A DNA stretch of 64,000 nucleotides, taken from assembly GCF_916700565.1 (NCBI RefSeq), contig NZ_CAKAKO010000001.1, positions 1 to 64,000 of the forward strand. The letters are read 5' to 3'. The notes beneath the pieces were generated by a model. That model did not search any database, was not told the DNA's origin, and was given only the letters and a program-made list of their open reading frames with translations. Position numbers and translations under genes: made by a program. Shown piece after piece: positions 9,331 through 20,046 of the stretch (position 1 is the first letter of the stretch; the number at the start of each line of letters is the position of its first letter). This DNA is from Xenophilus sp. Marseille-Q4582. Lineage in GTDB: Bacteria; Pseudomonadota; Gammaproteobacteria; Burkholderiales; Burkholderiaceae_C.

Positions 9331-10271
9331 CCCTGTCGCGCCTGGGCCAGGAAGGCCTCGCGCCGCTGCGGCGTCATCAGGCTCACCACGGCCGACAGCT
9401 CGGCCGGGCCCAGGCCCATGGCCTCGGCCAGGCGCAGCACCTGTTGCACCGCGCCGGTGACGGGCATGGGCGCGCCGCTGTCCTTGGCGACGGCGGCCAC
9501 GGTGTCGATGTCCTTGAGCATGGTGGACAGCGCGCCGATGATCTGCGGCTGGGCCTGCGCCATGCGCGGCGCGAAGACCTGCAGCGGCTTGGAATCGGCC
9601 CAGCCGCCGGCCAGCGCGGGCGCCAGCCGTTCCACGGCGATGCCGTTGCGCTCGGCGAAGCCGATGGCCTCGGCCAGCGCCACCACGGCCGTGGCCACCA
9701 GCGTCTGGTTGCACAGCTTGGTCGCCTGACCGGCGCCGCTGGTGCCCATGTGCGTGATGTTGGCGCCGTAGGCGCGCATGGCGGCGAAGGCCTGCGGCAG
9801 GTGGCGTTCGGCGCCGCCCACCATGATGGCCAGCGTGCCGGCTTCCACGCCGCCGATGCCGCCCGAGACCGGCGCATCGAGCCAGTCCGCGCCGCAGGCG
9901 GCATGCAGGCGCTCGGCCAGCTCGCGCGTGCGCTGCGGGTGGATGCTGGAATGGTCCACGATCCAGCGCAGGCCGGGCGCGGCGGCCACGCCCTGCGGGC
10001 CGAAGACCACGGCCTCGGCCGCATCGGCGTCGAACAGGCACATCAGCACGCCGTCGGCGCCGGTCGCGGCCTCGGCCGGCGTGGCGGCGGCGATGGCGCC
10101 CTGCGCGCGCAGCGGCTCCACCTTGGCGGCGGAGCGGTTCCACACGCGCACCTGGTGGCCCGCGGCCAGCAGGCGGCGCACCATGGGCGCGCCCATCAGG
10201 CCCAGGCCGCAGAAGGCCAGGGTCAGCTTCGTCGCCGAGTCTGCCGTCGAGTTGCTCATGGCCGTGCTCAT
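9327..10271 (-). CDS. ltnD: L-threonate/3-hydroxyisobutyrate-type dehydrogenase
   Basis: A 314-residue beta-hydroxyacid dehydrogenase of the 6-phosphogluconate dehydrogenase superfamily. Visible motifs are the NAD loop [16 protein letters not shown] near residue 20, the substrate-binding [16 protein letters not shown] and the catalytic lysine in [11 protein letters not shown]. LtnD-type members oxidise L-threonate at C2. Start at 10271 overlaps the dehydratase stop by four bases; an in-frame ATG twelve bases later is an alternative. It sits between dehydratase and isomerase in one transcript, consistent with a sugar-acid oxidation step. Confidence 0.85.
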   Translation of the reverse strand: MSTAMSNSTADSATKLTLAFCGLGLMGAPMVRRLLAAGHQVRVWNRSAAKVEPLRAQGAIAAATPAEAATGADGVLMCLFDADAAEAVVFGPQGVAAAPGLRWIVDHSSIHPQRTRELAERLHAACGADWLDAPVSGGIGGVEAGTLAIMVGGAERHLPQAFAAMRAYGANITHMGTSGAGQATKLCNQTLVATAVVALAEAIGFAERNGIAVERLAPALAGGWADSKPLQVFAPRMAQAQPQIIGALSTMLKDIDTVAAVAKDSGAPMPVTGAVQQVLRLAEAMGLGPAELSAVVSLMTPQRREAFLAQARQG

Positions 10272-11998
10272 GCGTTCTCGTCCAGGGCGGGGTAGGGCCA
10301 GTCGGCGTTGCCCGAATGCGTGACGGCGCCCAGGTGCGTGGGCCCCACCAGCTTGGCGAACTTCTCCAGCGCGCCGGCCAGGCGCTCGCGCTGGTAGGGC
10401 TGCCAGGCGGCGCGGCGCTGGGCCAGTTCGGCCTCGGGCACGTCCAGCGTGATGCTGCCGGCGGCGGCATCGATGACGATGCGGTCGCCGTCGCGCACCA
10501 GCGCGATCGGGCCGCCCGCGGCTGACTCGGGGCTGGCGTAGCCGATGCACATGCCGCGCGTGGCGCCCGAGAAGCGGCCGTCGGTCAGCAGCGCGACCTG
10601 TTCGCCCCGGCCCTGGCCGTAGATGGCGGCCGTCACGGCCAGCATCTCGCGCATGCCCGGGCCGCCGCGCGGTCCTTCGTTGCGGATCACCAGCACGTCG
10701 CCCGCTTCGTAGGCCTGGGCCGCCACCACCTTGGCGCAGTCCTCCTCGGTCTCGAAGACGCGCGCGCGACCGTCGAACTGCAGCGACTTCAGGCCCGCGA
10801 TCTTGATCAGCGCACCGTCGGGGCAGAGATTGCCCTTGAGCACCACCAGCCCGCCCGAGGCATGAATGGGCGTGGCCGATTCGCGCACGATCTCGCCGTC
10901 GGCGCCCGGAAAGGCCGCCAGTTCCTCGGCCAGCGTGCGGCCCGTCACGGTCATGCAGTCGCCGTGCAGGTGGCCGCTCTTGAGCAGCGCGTTCAGCACC
11001 ACGGGCACGCCGCCGATGCGGTTCAGGTCCTTGGCCAGGTACTTGCCGCCCGGCGACAGGTTGGCGATCAGCGGGGTGCGCTTGAACACCTCGGCCACGT
11101 CATCGAAGGTGAAGGCGATGCCCGCCTCGTGCGCGATGGCCGGGATGTGCAGCGCCGCGTTGGTGGAGCCGCCCGTGGCCGCCACGGCGGCGCAGGCGTT
11201 CTCCAGGCTCTTGCGCGTGACCAGCGAACGCGGCAGCGGGCCGCCCTCGTCGATGATCTTCATCACCAGCCGGCCGGCGCGCCGCGCCAGCGCCAGCCGT
11301 TCGCTGTACACGGCCGGCAAGGTGGCCGTGCCCAGCAGCGACAGGCCCATCGCCTCGCCCACCATGGCCATGGTGTTGGCCGTGAACTGGCCGGGGCAGG
11401 CGCCCACGGTCATGGCGCAGGTGCGCTCGATCTGGTCCAACTGCTGCAGGTTGATGGCGCCGGTCTGGTAGCGGCCCGTGGCCTCGATGGCGGTGAGCAC
11501 GGTGCGCTCCTCACCATCGGGCGAATAGCCCGGCAGCATCGAGCCGCCGTAGACGAAGACCGAGGGCGTGTTCAGCCGCACCATCGCCATCATCATGCCG
11601 GGCAGCGTCTTGTCGCAGCCCGCGAAGGTGACCAGGCCGTCGTAGGCATGGCCGCGCACCGCGAGTTCCACGCTGTCGGCGATCAGTTCGCGCGACAGCA
11701 GGCTCATGCGCATGCCGTCATGGCCCATGGAGGTGCCGTCGGACACCGAGATGGTGGTGAACGAAACCGGCACGCCGCCGCCTTCGGCCACGCCCAGGCG
11801 CGCGCTGTCGGCCTGGGGCGAAAGCGACTTGGAGCAGGGCGTGTTGTCGCCCGCCGTGCTCACGATGCCGACCAGCGACTTCTGCAGGTCCTCGCCGTCC
11901 AGGCCGGTGGCGCGCAGGAAAGCGCGGTGCGCGGCGCGCGAGGGGCCGTCGGTGACGGCGCGGGAGCGGTGCTTGTGGAGCGACTTGTTCTCGGTCAT
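10268..11998 (-). CDS. IlvD/Edd family sugar-acid dehydratase
   Basis: A 576-residue iron-sulfur dehydratase. Family signatures are present: TAGDNTPCS with a cluster cysteine at residue 55, [13 protein letters not shown] with the second, and [16 protein letters not shown] with the third, followed by [18 protein letters not shown] and the C-terminal [19 protein letters not shown]. Length suits the sugar-acid branch (L-arabinonate, D-xylonate type) rather than 610-residue IlvD. It would dehydrate an aldonic acid to a 2-keto-3-deoxy acid. First structural gene after the GntR regulator, from which it is separated by 79 bases containing a hairpin. Exact sugar acid unknown. Confidence 0.9.
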   Translation of the reverse strand: MTENKSLHKHRSRAVTDGPSRAAHRAFLRATGLDGEDLQKSLVGIVSTAGDNTPCSKSLSPQADSARLGVAEGGGVPVSFTTISVSDGTSMGHDGMRMSLLSRELIADSVELAVRGHAYDGLVTFAGCDKTLPGMMMAMVRLNTPSVFVYGGSMLPGYSPDGEERTVLTAIEATGRYQTGAINLQQLDQIERTCAMTVGACPGQFTANTMAMVGEAMGLSLLGTATLPAVYSERLALARRAGRLVMKIIDEGGPLPRSLVTRKSLENACAAVAATGGSTNAALHIPAIAHEAGIAFTFDDVAEVFKRTPLIANLSPGGKYLAKDLNRIGGVPVVLNALLKSGHLHGDCMTVTGRTLAEELAAFPGADGEIVRESATPIHASGGLVVLKGNLCPDGALIKIAGLKSLQFDGRARVFETEEDCAKVVAAQAYEAGDVLVIRNEGPRGGPGMREMLAVTAAIYGQGRGEQVALLTDGRFSGATRGMCIGYASPESAAGGPIALVRDGDRIVIDAAAGSITLDVPEAELAQRRAAWQPYQRERLAGALEKFAKLVGPTHLGAVTHSGNADWPYPALDENA

Positions 11999-12035
11999 GG
12001 TCGTGGGCAGGGGTTATCGGTCTCAAAAATCACGC

Positions 12036-12053
12036 CCCATCTTTCCAGATGGG
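12036..12053 (-). promoter_or_regulatory. Hairpin with GGAA loop between regulator and dehydratase genes
   Basis: On the minus strand CCCATCT and AGATGGG form a perfect seven-base stem capped by a GGAA tetraloop, followed nine bases later by five thymines. It lies in the leader between the GntR gene and the dehydratase start. It could be a weak terminator or attenuator that sets the ratio of repressor to enzymes; the U-run is displaced from the stem, so termination may be inefficient. Confidence 0.4.
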
Positions 12054-12077
12054 AGAGGGGCCACAGGACGGGCGGTG

Positions 12078-12779
12078 TCAGGCCAGGTCGAGGTCCAGTC
12101 GGTCGAAGACCCAGCTGATGTCTTCCTCGATGCGCCGGCGCGCGGTGGCGGCATCGCCGGCGCGCAGCGCGGCGATGCACTGCTCGTGCAGGTGGTCGGC
12201 CGGCTGCTCTTCGGTGTGCAGGAACTCGCGCGTGGCGCGCAGGTAGGCGCCCGACTGCAGCCACAGGCTTTCGATGCTGGCCAGCAGCACGGGCGATTGC
12301 GCGGCCTGGTACAGCGTGAAATGGAAGACCAGGTTCTTCTCCAGGCTCACGGCCACGCCTTCACGGGTGCGGCGGGCGGCGGTGATCTCGCGCGCCAGCA
12401 CTTCCAGCTCGTCCAGCTGCGCGGGCGTCAGGTGCGGCGCGGCCCATTCGATGGCCGTGCCCTCGATCAGCAGGCGCGTGCGGCGGATGTCGACCAGGCG
12501 CTCGCGCGTGATCAGCGGCACGCGTGTGGTGCCGTTGGGCAGCGGCTCCAGGCCCTGCTGCGCCACCAGGCGGCGTAAGGCTTCGCGCACGGGCATGGTG
12601 CTGGTGCCCAGCGCATCGGCCAGGTACTGGATGCCCAGCGGCTGGCCGGCGCGGTATTCGCCATGCATCAGCTTGTTGCGCAGTGCCTGGTAGACCGACT
12701 CGTTGACCGAGGAGCGCGTGATGGGCGTGAGCAGGCTCAGCGCATCGGGCGCAGGGTCGAAAGGGAGGGCGCTGGCCAT
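12078..12779 (-). CDS. GntR family regulator, FadR/FCD subfamily
   Basis: A 233-residue DNA-binding repressor. The N-terminal winged helix runs from about residue 20 to 85 (SVYQALRNKLMHGEYRAGQP, then LADALGTSTMPVREALRRL, the recognition helix) and the C-terminal all-helical FCD ligand domain follows, with RRTRLLIEGTAIEWAA and HFTLYQAAQSPVLL. FCD regulators bind organic acids and usually repress the adjacent catabolic genes. ATG at 12779 is preferred over a TTG ten codons upstream. It is encoded first in the sugar-acid operon, which makes autoregulation and induction by the pathway acid likely. Confidence 0.9.
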   Translation of the reverse strand: MASALPFDPAPDALSLLTPITRSSVNESVYQALRNKLMHGEYRAGQPLGIQYLADALGTSTMPVREALRRLVAQQGLEPLPNGTTRVPLITRERLVDIRRTRLLIEGTAIEWAAPHLTPAQLDELEVLAREITAARRTREGVAVSLEKNLVFHFTLYQAAQSPVLLASIESLWLQSGAYLRATREFLHTEEQPADHLHEQCIAALRAGDAATARRRIEEDISWVFDRLDLDLA

Positions 12780-13187
12780 CGCGGGAATAGATCTGTGATG
12801 TTTGATCAAATCTTAGCGGAGGTGGACGGCCGACGCAATCCGGGCCGGGGCGGATGCGAGAGGCGCGCCGGCCGCAGGCGCGCGGCCGGCCGGTCTCTGC
12901 GTGCGCTCGTGCCCGAGCGGCGGCCGGGCGGGGCGGGCCGCGGGGCGCAGCGCTCTGCGGGTGGCATCCGGCGCCGCCTCCCCTCGCGCTGCGGCCGTGG
13001 CGTGCTCTCCTGCGCGCGGGTCCGGCCTGCGCTTTCGGGGCGCGGTGCGCCCGGCAAGGCAGAGTCCCTGCCGTGGCGCACCGCGGCTGGCCTTGCGCGG
13101 CGGCCGGGCATGTCCCGCCGCGCCGAAGGCCCGGCCCGCCCTTCCTAGAATGACCGCCCCCTTCTTTCCGGCACCCCCAAGGCACGC
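12780..13187. other. 408-bp divergent intergenic region, with palindrome TTTGATCAAA
   Basis: This gap separates the divergent GntR and UvrA-like genes and holds no convincing gene: the short open frames are very Arg/Pro-rich and have no ribosome sites. At 12801-12810 the ten bases TTTGATCAAA are a perfect palindrome in the only AT-rich part, 22 bases upstream of the GntR start codon. TGATCA-centred dyads suit FCD-type GntR dimers, so this is a candidate autoregulatory operator. The remainder is GC-rich with no recognisable sigma-70 boxes. Confidence 0.4.
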
Positions 13188-16100
13188 ATGACTCAGGGCT
13201 CCATCCGCATCCGCGGTGCTCGCCAGCACAACCTCCGCAACCTCGACCTCGACATCCGCACCGGCGAGCTGACGGTGGTCACGGGGCCCAGCGGGTCCGG
13301 CAAGTCCAGTCTGGTGTTCGACACGCTGTATGCGGAAGGGCAGCGCCGCTACGTGGAGACCTTCTCGGCCTATGCGCGCCAGTTCCTCGACCGCATGGAC
13401 AAGCCGGCGGTCGACAAGGTAGAAGGGGTGCCGCCGGCCATCGCCATCGACCAGACCAACCCGGTGCGCAGCTCGCGCTCCACGGTCGGCACGATGACGG
13501 AGCTCAATGACCACCTGAAGCTGCTGTTCGCGCGCGCGGCGCAATTGTTCGACCGGCAGACGGCGCTGCCGGTGCGCCACGATTCGCCCGACACCATCTA
13601 TGCGGAACTGCGGCAGCGGGCCGAGGCGGCGGGCGATCCGCGCCTGGTCGTCACCTTTCCGGTCGAGCTGCCGGGCAGCACCACCGAGGCCGAGATCGAG
13701 CAGTGGCTGTCGGCCAGCGGCTTCACGCGCGTGCAGGCGCGGCGCGAAGAGCCGCGTGCCTATGAGTCGGGCCCGCGCACGAGCGCCGCGCCGGGCCGCC
13801 CCAAGCAAGCGAGCGCCCCCTCGGGGGGCAGCGAACCTCGCGAAGCGGGGAGCGTGGGGGTCGTCAAGATTCTGGATGTGGTGGCAGACCGCTTCCGCAT
13901 CTCGAACACGGAGCGCGCGCGCGTGGTCGAGGCCATCGAGGTCGCGCTCAAGCGCGGCACGGGGCGGGTGACGGTCTATGCGCTGCCTGCTGAAGAGGGT
14001 GGCGCGGAGCAGTTGTGGAAGTTCTCGACGGGTCTGCATTGCCCCGAGAGCGACATCCGCTACGCCGACCCGATCCCGTCGATGTTCAGCTTCAACTCCG
14101 CCGTCGGCGCCTGCGAGGCCTGCCGCGGCTTCGGCCGCGTGATCGGGGTGGACTTCAACCTCGTCATCCCGAACGACAAGCTCACCTTGCGCGCGGGCGC
14201 GATCAAGCCGATCCAGACGCCGGCCTGGAAGGAGATCCAGGACGACCTGATGCGCCATGCCGAGGCGGCGGGCATTCCGCGCGACACGCCCTGGGCCAAG
14301 CTGACCGAGGAACAGAAGCACTGGGTCATCGAAGGCACGCCCAACTACAAGGAAGGCAACTGGAGCAAGCAGTGGTACGGCATCCGCCGCTACTTCGCCT
14401 ACCTGGAAAGCAAGGCCTACAAGATGCACATCCGCGTGCTCTTGTCCAAGTACCGCAGCTACACGGCCTGCCCGACCTGTGGCGGCGCGCGGCTGAAGGT
14501 CGAGAGCCTGCTGTGGCGACTGGGCAGCCAGGCCGACGCCGATGCCGTGCTGGCGCCGGAGAAGCGCTTCATGCCCGTGGGCGTGCCGTGGACGCGCGCA
14601 CAGCTCGAGGCGCTGCCGGGCCTGAGCCTGCATGACCTGATGCTGATGCCCATCGAGCGGCTGCGCGCCTTCTTCGACCGCATCGAGCACCAGGGAGACG
14701 GCAGCAGCACCGAGGGCGAGGCCCAGGCACTGAAGCTGCTGTTCGAGGAGATCACGACGCGACTCAGGTACCTGCACGACGTCGGCATCGGCTACCTCAC
14801 GCTCGACCGCCAGAGCCGCACGCTCTCGGGTGGCGAGGTGCAGCGCATCAACCTCACCACCGCGCTGGGCACTTCGCTGGTCAACACGCTCTTCGTGCTC
14901 GACGAGCCCAGCATCGGCCTGCACCCGCGCGACATGGACCGCATCACCGAGGCCATGCAGCGCCTGCGCGACGCGGGCAACACGCTGGTGGTGGTGGAGC
15001 ACGACCCGGCGGTGATGATTGCCGCCGACCGCGTGATCGACATGGGCCCGGGCCCCGGCGCGCGCGGCGGCCAGGTCGTGTTCGACGGCACGGTCGATCA
15101 GCTGCGCGGCGCGCACACGCTCACGGGCGAGTACCTGGGCGGGCGCAAGCACATCGGCATGGGCTTCAAGCGCCCGGTGGGCGACGGCACGCCGCGCCTG
15201 ATCCTCGAAGGCGCGCGCGAGCACAACCTGAAGGACGTCACGGTGGAGATCCCGCTGCAGCGCCTGGTCGCCGTCACGGGCGTCAGCGGCTCGGGCAAGT
15301 CCACGCTGATCCAGGATGTGCTGGCCCCGGCGCTGATGCGCCACTTCGGCAAGCCCACCGAGGGCGCCGGCGCGTACGATCGCCTGCTCGGGGCCGATCA
15401 CCTGAGCGACGTGGTGTTCGTCGACCAGTCGCCCATCGGGAAGACCGCGCGTTCCAACCCCGCGAGCTACGTGGGCGCGTGGGATGCCGTGCGCGAGATC
15501 TTCGCCGTCGCGCCCTTGTCGAAGCAGCGCGGCTACACGGCCGCGAAGTTCAGCTTCAACTCCGGCGACGGCCGCTGTCCGACCTGCGGCGGCTCGGGCT
15601 TCGAGCATGTGGAGATGCAGTTCCTGTCGGACGTGTACCTGCGCTGCCCCGACTGCGACGGCAAGCGCTACCGGCCGGAAATCCTCGAAGTGACGATCGA
15701 GCGCAAGGGGCGCGTGTTCAACGTCTCCGACGTGCTGGAACTGACCGTGGCCGAGGCCACGGAGCTGTTCAGCGCCGACCGCGAGGTGCAGCGCGTGCTG
15801 CAGCCCATCGTCGACGTCGGCCTCGACTACGTGAAGCTGGGCCAGCCGGTGCCCACGCTCTCCGGCGGCGAGGCGCAGCGCCTCAAGCTCGCGGGCTTCC
15901 TGGCCGAGGCGGCCAACGGCGCCAGCAAGTCGCGCCAGCCGCTGGCGAAGAAAGGCCAGCTCTTCCTCTTCGACGAGCCCACCACCGGCCTGCACTTCGA
16001 CGACATCGCGCGCCTCATGCGGGCGCTGCGCAAGCTGCTCGACGCGGGGCATTCCCTCGTGGTGATCGAGCACAACCTCGACGTGATCCGAGCCAGCGAC

Positions 16101-18998
16101 TGGGTGATCGACCTCGGCCCCGAGGGCGGCGAGGGCGGCGGCCAGGTGGTGGCCGTGGGCACGCCCGAGCACGTGCGCACGCTCACGGGCACGCACACGG
16201 GGGCGGCGCTGGCGGCCTACGAGGCCGCGCTCGGCCCGGCGGCGCTCGTGGCACGCGAGAAGGCCCCGCGCTACGAGGTGGCGCCTGCACCGGGACGCGA
16301 GGCGATCGAGATCGTCAACGCACGCGAGCACAACCTGAAAAACCTCAGCGTGGATATCCCGCGCGGGCGCTTCACCGTCGTGACAGGCGTCAGCGGTTCG
16401 GGCAAGTCCACGCTGGCTTTCGACATCCTCTTCAACGAAGGGCAGCGCCGCTACCTCGAGTCGCTCAACGCCTACGCGCGCAGCATCGTGCAGCCGGCCG
16501 GCCGGCCCGAGGTGGATGCGGTGTACGGCATCCCGCCCACGGTGGCGATCGAGCAGCGCCTGTCGCGCGGCGGGCGCAAGAGCACGGTGGGCACCACGAC
16601 CGAGGTGTGGCACTTCCTGCGCCTGCTGTACGTGAAGCTCGGCGTGCAGCACTGCGTGAAGGACGGCGCCGCGGTGCAGCCGCAGACCCCCGACAGCATC
16701 GCGGCGCAACTGCTGAAGAACTTCAAGGGCCAGCACATCGGCCTGCTCGCGCCGCTGGTGGTCAACCGCAAGGGCGTCTACACCGAGCTGGCCGACTGGG
16801 CGCGGCCGCGCGGCTACACCCACCTGCGGGTGGACGGCGAGTTCCTGCCCACCACGGGCTTCCCGCGCATCGACCGCTTCAAGGAGCACACCATCGAGCT
16901 GCCGGTGGCCAGCCTCGACATCGAGCCCGCGCGTGAGGCCGAGCTGCGCGCGGCCCTGGCCACCGCGCTGGAGCATGGCAAGGGCGTGGTGCATGTGCTG
17001 CACGGCCTCAGGGGGCTGAAGGCCGCCATGCTGGCCGGCAGCTCCACCGCCGGCATCGGCCGGGTGCAGGTCTTCTCGACCCTGCGCGCCTGCCCGGTGT
17101 GCGCCACCTCGTACGCCGAGCTGGACCCGCGCCTCTTCTCGTACAACAGCAAGCACGGCTGGTGCCCCGACTGCGTGGGCACGGGCGTGAAGCTGACGAA
17201 GGAGCAGCGCAAGGCGCTGGACGATTCGACGATGGCCGAGGACAACCGCGGCCGCGAGCAGACCTTCGCCGAGCCGGATGTGGAGGATGTGGCCGACGTC
17301 GCCTGCCCGACCTGCGAGGGCACGCGCCTCAACGCCACGGCGCGCGCCGTGCGCTTCGCGGGCGTGGGCATCGCCGACATTGCGCACCTGTCGGTCACCG
17401 ACATCCGGAAATGGGTTGAGACCCTGGCCATGAGCGGCCGCGAGGCTGACATCGCGCGCGACCTGATTCCCGAGATCAAGAGCCGGCTCGAGTTCCTGGA
17501 GGAGGTGGGCCTGGGCTACCTCACGTTGGACCGCGGCGCACCCACGCTCTCGGGCGGCGAGGCGCAGCGCATCCGCCTGGCGGCGCAGCTGGGCAGCAAC
17601 CTGCAGGGCGTGTGCTACGTGCTCGACGAGCCGACCATCGGACTGCATGCGCGCGACAACCAGATCCTGCTCGACGCCCTGCACAAGCTCGGCGACAAGG
17701 GCAACACGCTGGTCGTCGTGGAGCACGACGAGGACACCATCCGCCGTGCGGACCATGTGATCGACATCGGGCCCAGCGCCGGCAAGCGCGGCGGCCGCGT
17801 CGTCGCGCAGGGCACGGTGGACGAGGTACAGAAGTCGGAGGAGTCGCTGACCGGCCGCTACCTGCGCGATGCGATCCGGCATCCGCTGCATCCGCGCCGC
17901 CCCGTGTCCGAGAGCGCGGAGGAGGGCGAAGGCGCTGTGTCCTGGCTTGCTGTGGCGGGCGCGAATCTGCACAACCTGCAATCGGTCAACGTGTCGGTGC
18001 CGCTCAACCGCCTGGTGGTGGTCACGGGCGTCAGCGGCTCGGGCAAGTCCACGCTGGCGCGCGACGTGCTGCTGGCCAACGTGCAGGCGATCGTGCAGCA
18101 GCGCACGACCAAGGCCGGGCGCGACGCCGACGCGGCGGGCAAGCGCCCCAAGTGGTCCGGCTGCACCGGCGTGGCCGGCTACGAAGGCATCGACCGCGTG
18201 CTCGAGGTCGACCAGACGCCCATCGGCAAGACGCCGCGCAGCTGCCCGGCCACCTACATCGGCTTCTGGGACACCATCCGCAAGCTCTTCGCCGACACGC
18301 TGGAAGCCAAGGCCCGCGGCTACGGCCCGGGGCGCTTCAGCTTCAACACCGGCGAAGGCCGCTGCCCCACCTGCGAAGGCGCGGGCGTGCGCACCATCGA
18401 GATGAGCTTCCTGCCCGATGTGAAGGTGCCCTGCGAAAGCTGCCACGGGGCGCGCTTCAACCCCGAGACGCTGGCCGTCACCTGGCGCGGCAAGAGCATC
18501 GGCGACGTGCTGCAGATGGAGGTCGACGAAGCCGTCGAGTTCTTCGCCAGCATGCCCGTCATCAGCCACCCGCTGCAGCTGCTCAAGGACGTGGGGCTGG
18601 GCTACCTCACGCTGGGCCAGCCGAGCCCGACGCTGAGCGGCGGCGAGGCGCAGCGCATCAAGCTGGTCACCGAGCTGAGCAAGGTGCGCGACGACGTCAC
18701 GCGCCGCGGCAACCGGGCGCCGCACACGCTCTACGTGCTCGACGAGCCCACGGTGGGCCTGCACATGGCCGACGTGGAGAAGCTCATCCATGTGCTGCAC
18801 CGCCTGGTCAACGGCGGCCACAGCGTGGTGGTGATCGAGCACGACCTGGACCTCATCGCCGAGGCCGACTGGATCGTGGACTTGGGGCCCGAAGGCGGCA
18901 GGAACGGCGGCCAGGTCGTGGCCAGCGCGCCGCCCGAGGCGGTGGTGGCGCTGGGCACGCACACGGGCGTGGCGCTCGCGCCGGTGCTGGCGCGCTGA
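13188..18998 (+). CDS. Giant tandem UvrA-like ATPase (four ABC cassettes)
   Basis: A 1936-residue protein built as two UvrA-like halves in one chain. Four Walker A motifs of the GxSGSGKS type start at about residues 33, 698, 1067 and 1614, each later followed by an LSGGE signature and a DEP Walker B. UvrA zinc-finger pairs recur in both halves ([14 protein letters not shown] in the first, [14 protein letters not shown] in the second). Canonical UvrA is about 940 residues with two cassettes and works as a dimer in nucleotide-excision repair, so this resembles a fused dimer; whether it handles DNA damage or another DNA task is unknown. An in-frame repeat lies at about residues 201 to 225. Stands alone. 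Confidence 0.9.
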   Translation: MTQGSIRIRGARQHNLRNLDLDIRTGELTVVTGPSGSGKSSLVFDTLYAEGQRRYVETFSAYARQFLDRMDKPAVDKVEGVPPAIAIDQTNPVRSSRSTVGTMTELNDHLKLLFARAAQLFDRQTALPVRHDSPDTIYAELRQRAEAAGDPRLVVTFPVELPGSTTEAEIEQWLSASGFTRVQARREEPRAYESGPRTSAAPGRPKQASAPSGGSEPREAGSVGVVKILDVVADRFRISNTERARVVEAIEVALKRGTGRVTVYALPAEEGGAEQLWKFSTGLHCPESDIRYADPIPSMFSFNSAVGACEACRGFGRVIGVDFNLVIPNDKLTLRAGAIKPIQTPAWKEIQDDLMRHAEAAGIPRDTPWAKLTEEQKHWVIEGTPNYKEGNWSKQWYGIRRYFAYLESKAYKMHIRVLLSKYRSYTACPTCGGARLKVESLLWRLGSQADADAVLAPEKRFMPVGVPWTRAQLEALPGLSLHDLMLMPIERLRAFFDRIEHQGDGSSTEGEAQALKLLFEEITTRLRYLHDVGIGYLTLDRQSRTLSGGEVQRINLTTALGTSLVNTLFVLDEPSIGLHPRDMDRITEAMQRLRDAGNTLVVVEHDPAVMIAADRVIDMGPGPGARGGQVVFDGTVDQLRGAHTLTGEYLGGRKHIGMGFKRPVGDGTPRLILEGAREHNLKDVTVEIPLQRLVAVTGVSGSGKSTLIQDVLAPALMRHFGKPTEGAGAYDRLLGADHLSDVVFVDQSPIGKTARSNPASYVGAWDAVREIFAVAPLSKQRGYTAAKFSFNSGDGRCPTCGGSGFEHVEMQFLSDVYLRCPDCDGKRYRPEILEVTIERKGRVFNVSDVLELTVAEATELFSADREVQRVLQPIVDVGLDYVKLGQPVPTLSGGEAQRLKLAGFLAEAANGASKSRQPLAKKGQLFLFDEPTTGLHFDDIARLMRALRKLLDAGHSLVVIEHNLDVIRASDWVIDLGPEGGEGGGQVVAVGTPEHVRTLTGTHTGAALAAYEAALGPAALVAREKAPRYEVAPAPGREAIEIVNAREHNLKNLSVDIPRGRFTVVTGVSGSGKSTLAFDILFNEGQRRYLESLNAYARSIVQPAGRPEVDAVYGIPPTVAIEQRLSRGGRKSTVGTTTEVWHFLRLLYVKLGVQHCVKDGAAVQPQTPDSIAAQLLKNFKGQHIGLLAPLVVNRKGVYTELADWARPRGYTHLRVDGEFLPTTGFPRIDRFKEHTIELPVASLDIEPAREAELRAALATALEHGKGVVHVLHGLRGLKAAMLAGSSTAGIGRVQVFSTLRACPVCATSYAELDPRLFSYNSKHGWCPDCVGTGVKLTKEQRKALDDSTMAEDNRGREQTFAEPDVEDVADVACPTCEGTRLNATARAVRFAGVGIADIAHLSVTDIRKWVETLAMSGREADIARDLIPEIKSRLEFLEEVGLGYLTLDRGAPTLSGGEAQRIRLAAQLGSNLQGVCYVLDEPTIGLHARDNQILLDALHKLGDKGNTLVVVEHDEDTIRRADHVIDIGPSAGKRGGRVVAQGTVDEVQKSEESLTGRYLRDAIRHPLHPRRPVSESAEEGEGAVSWLAVAGANLHNLQSVNVSVPLNRLVVVTGVSGSGKSTLARDVLLANVQAIVQQRTTKAGRDADAAGKRPKWSGCTGVAGYEGIDRVLEVDQTPIGKTPRSCPATYIGFWDTIRKLFADTLEAKARGYGPGRFSFNTGEGRCPTCEGAGVRTIEMSFLPDVKVPCESCHGARFNPETLAVTWRGKSIGDVLQMEVDEAVEFFASMPVISHPLQLLKDVGLGYLTLGQPSPTLSGGEAQRIKLVTELSKVRDDVTRRGNRAPHTLYVLDEPTVGLHMADVEKLIHVLHRLVNGGHSVVVIEHDLDLIAEADWIVDLGPEGGRNGGQVVASAPPEAVVALGTHTGVALAPVLAR
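13789..13862. repeat. REP-like element, copy 2, read in frame inside the UvrA-like gene
   Basis: About 74 bases with the core GCGCCCCCTCGGGGGGCAGC and the GCGAAGCGGGG and GTGGGGG tail, matching the intergenic copy at 8414-8489. Here it is translated without a frame break as a low-complexity stretch ([20 protein letters not shown]) between ordinary UvrA sequence, in the insertion-domain region of the first half. Length is not fixed by the core alone; flanking residues adjust the frame. Confidence 0.7.
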
Positions 18999-19043
18999 GC
19001 GGCTCGGCTGCGCAGGGCCACATGTCAGGCAGGCGCACGATCC

Positions 19044-19946
19044 TCAGCACGGCCAGCCCGCGCCGGGCACCTCGACTTCGGTGGCCCACAGGGCCGCATC
19101 GGTCAGCGAGCGGGCCTGCCCCGGCACGCCGTCGGGCGCCACGCACACGTACAGCGTGCGCCGCGCCGGCCCGCCGAGCATGCAGGCATAGGCGCCCAGC
19201 GTGCCGGTATCGATCTGCTGCAGGATGCGGCCGCCTTCGGCCACGCGCAGCACGCGCCGGTGCCGCGCATCGGCCAGCCACACCGCGCCCTCGGCGTCGA
19301 GCGCCATGCCGTCGGGGGCGACCACCATCGCCTCGCGCACGGCCGGCATGCGCAGGTCGGCTGACACGGGGCCGAACACGGCCCAGTCGCGGCGCGGGCC
19401 CGGCGTGCCGTCGGCGGCAAGAGGGAATGCCGAGATGCGGTTGCCCATGGTCTCGGCCACGATCAGCGTGCGGCCGTCGGGCGTGATGACCGAGCCGTTG
19501 GGAAAGTACAGGTCCTCGGCCACGGCGCGCACCGTGCCATCGGGCCACACGCAGGCCAGGCGCGCTGGGGTGAGCTTCGCATCGCCGCTGCGGTCGAAGC
19601 CGAAGTTGCCCACATAGGCGCGGCCCCGGCCGTCGACCACCATGTCGTTGATGTGGCCGCCCGCGATGGCCGAGAGGTCGGCATGCGGGACCAGCCGGCC
19701 GTCCGGCTCCAGGCGCAGCACGCGGCGCTCGCGCATCGCGCACACCAGCAGCCGCCCGTCGGGCAGCCAGCCCAGGCCCGAGGCCCGGGCGGGTACCTCG
19801 CACACTGTCTCGACGCGGCCGGCGGCATCCAGCCGCAGCACGCGGTGAGTGTAGAAGTCCGACAGCCACAGCCGGCCTTCATGCCAGCGCGGGCTTTCGA
19901 GGAAGCTGAAGCCGGCGGCGATCTCGGTGAAGCCGTTCGGGGGCAT
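19044..19946 (-). CDS. SMP-30/gluconolactonase family protein
   Basis: A 300-residue six-bladed beta-propeller of the SMP-30/gluconolactonase/LRE family, calcium- or zinc-dependent lactonases that open sugar lactones. The metal-site residues can be placed: Glu in FLESPRWHEGRLWLSD near residue 17, Asn in GGHINDMVVDGRGRAYVGN and Asp in APDGMALDAEGAVW. No signal peptide, so cytoplasmic. It is followed upstream by a LivK-type binding protein on the same strand, 100 bases away, which suggests a two-gene lactone/sugar-acid uptake and hydrolysis unit. The UvrA-like gene converges on its 3' end. Confidence 0.88.
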   Translation of the reverse strand: MPPNGFTEIAAGFSFLESPRWHEGRLWLSDFYTHRVLRLDAAGRVETVCEVPARASGLGWLPDGRLLVCAMRERRVLRLEPDGRLVPHADLSAIAGGHINDMVVDGRGRAYVGNFGFDRSGDAKLTPARLACVWPDGTVRAVAEDLYFPNGSVITPDGRTLIVAETMGNRISAFPLAADGTPGPRRDWAVFGPVSADLRMPAVREAMVVAPDGMALDAEGAVWLADARHRRVLRVAEGGRILQQIDTGTLGAYACMLGGPARRTLYVCVAPDGVPGQARSLTDAALWATEVEVPGAGWPC

Positions 19947-20046
19947 GGCGGTCTCCGGGGGGCAGGTGTCCCATTCTGGGCGGCGCCCCGGGCGGAGGCG
20001 GTCGCTTGCGCGTCAAGCCGGCGGGCCGCAGCGGACGATCGGTCGC

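Noticed and set aside
12813-18962. Continuous minus-strand open frame of 2049 codons
   Set aside because: It lies antisense to the UvrA-like gene, is Arg/His/Ala-rich without domains and arises from the GC-rich codon bias of the true frame.
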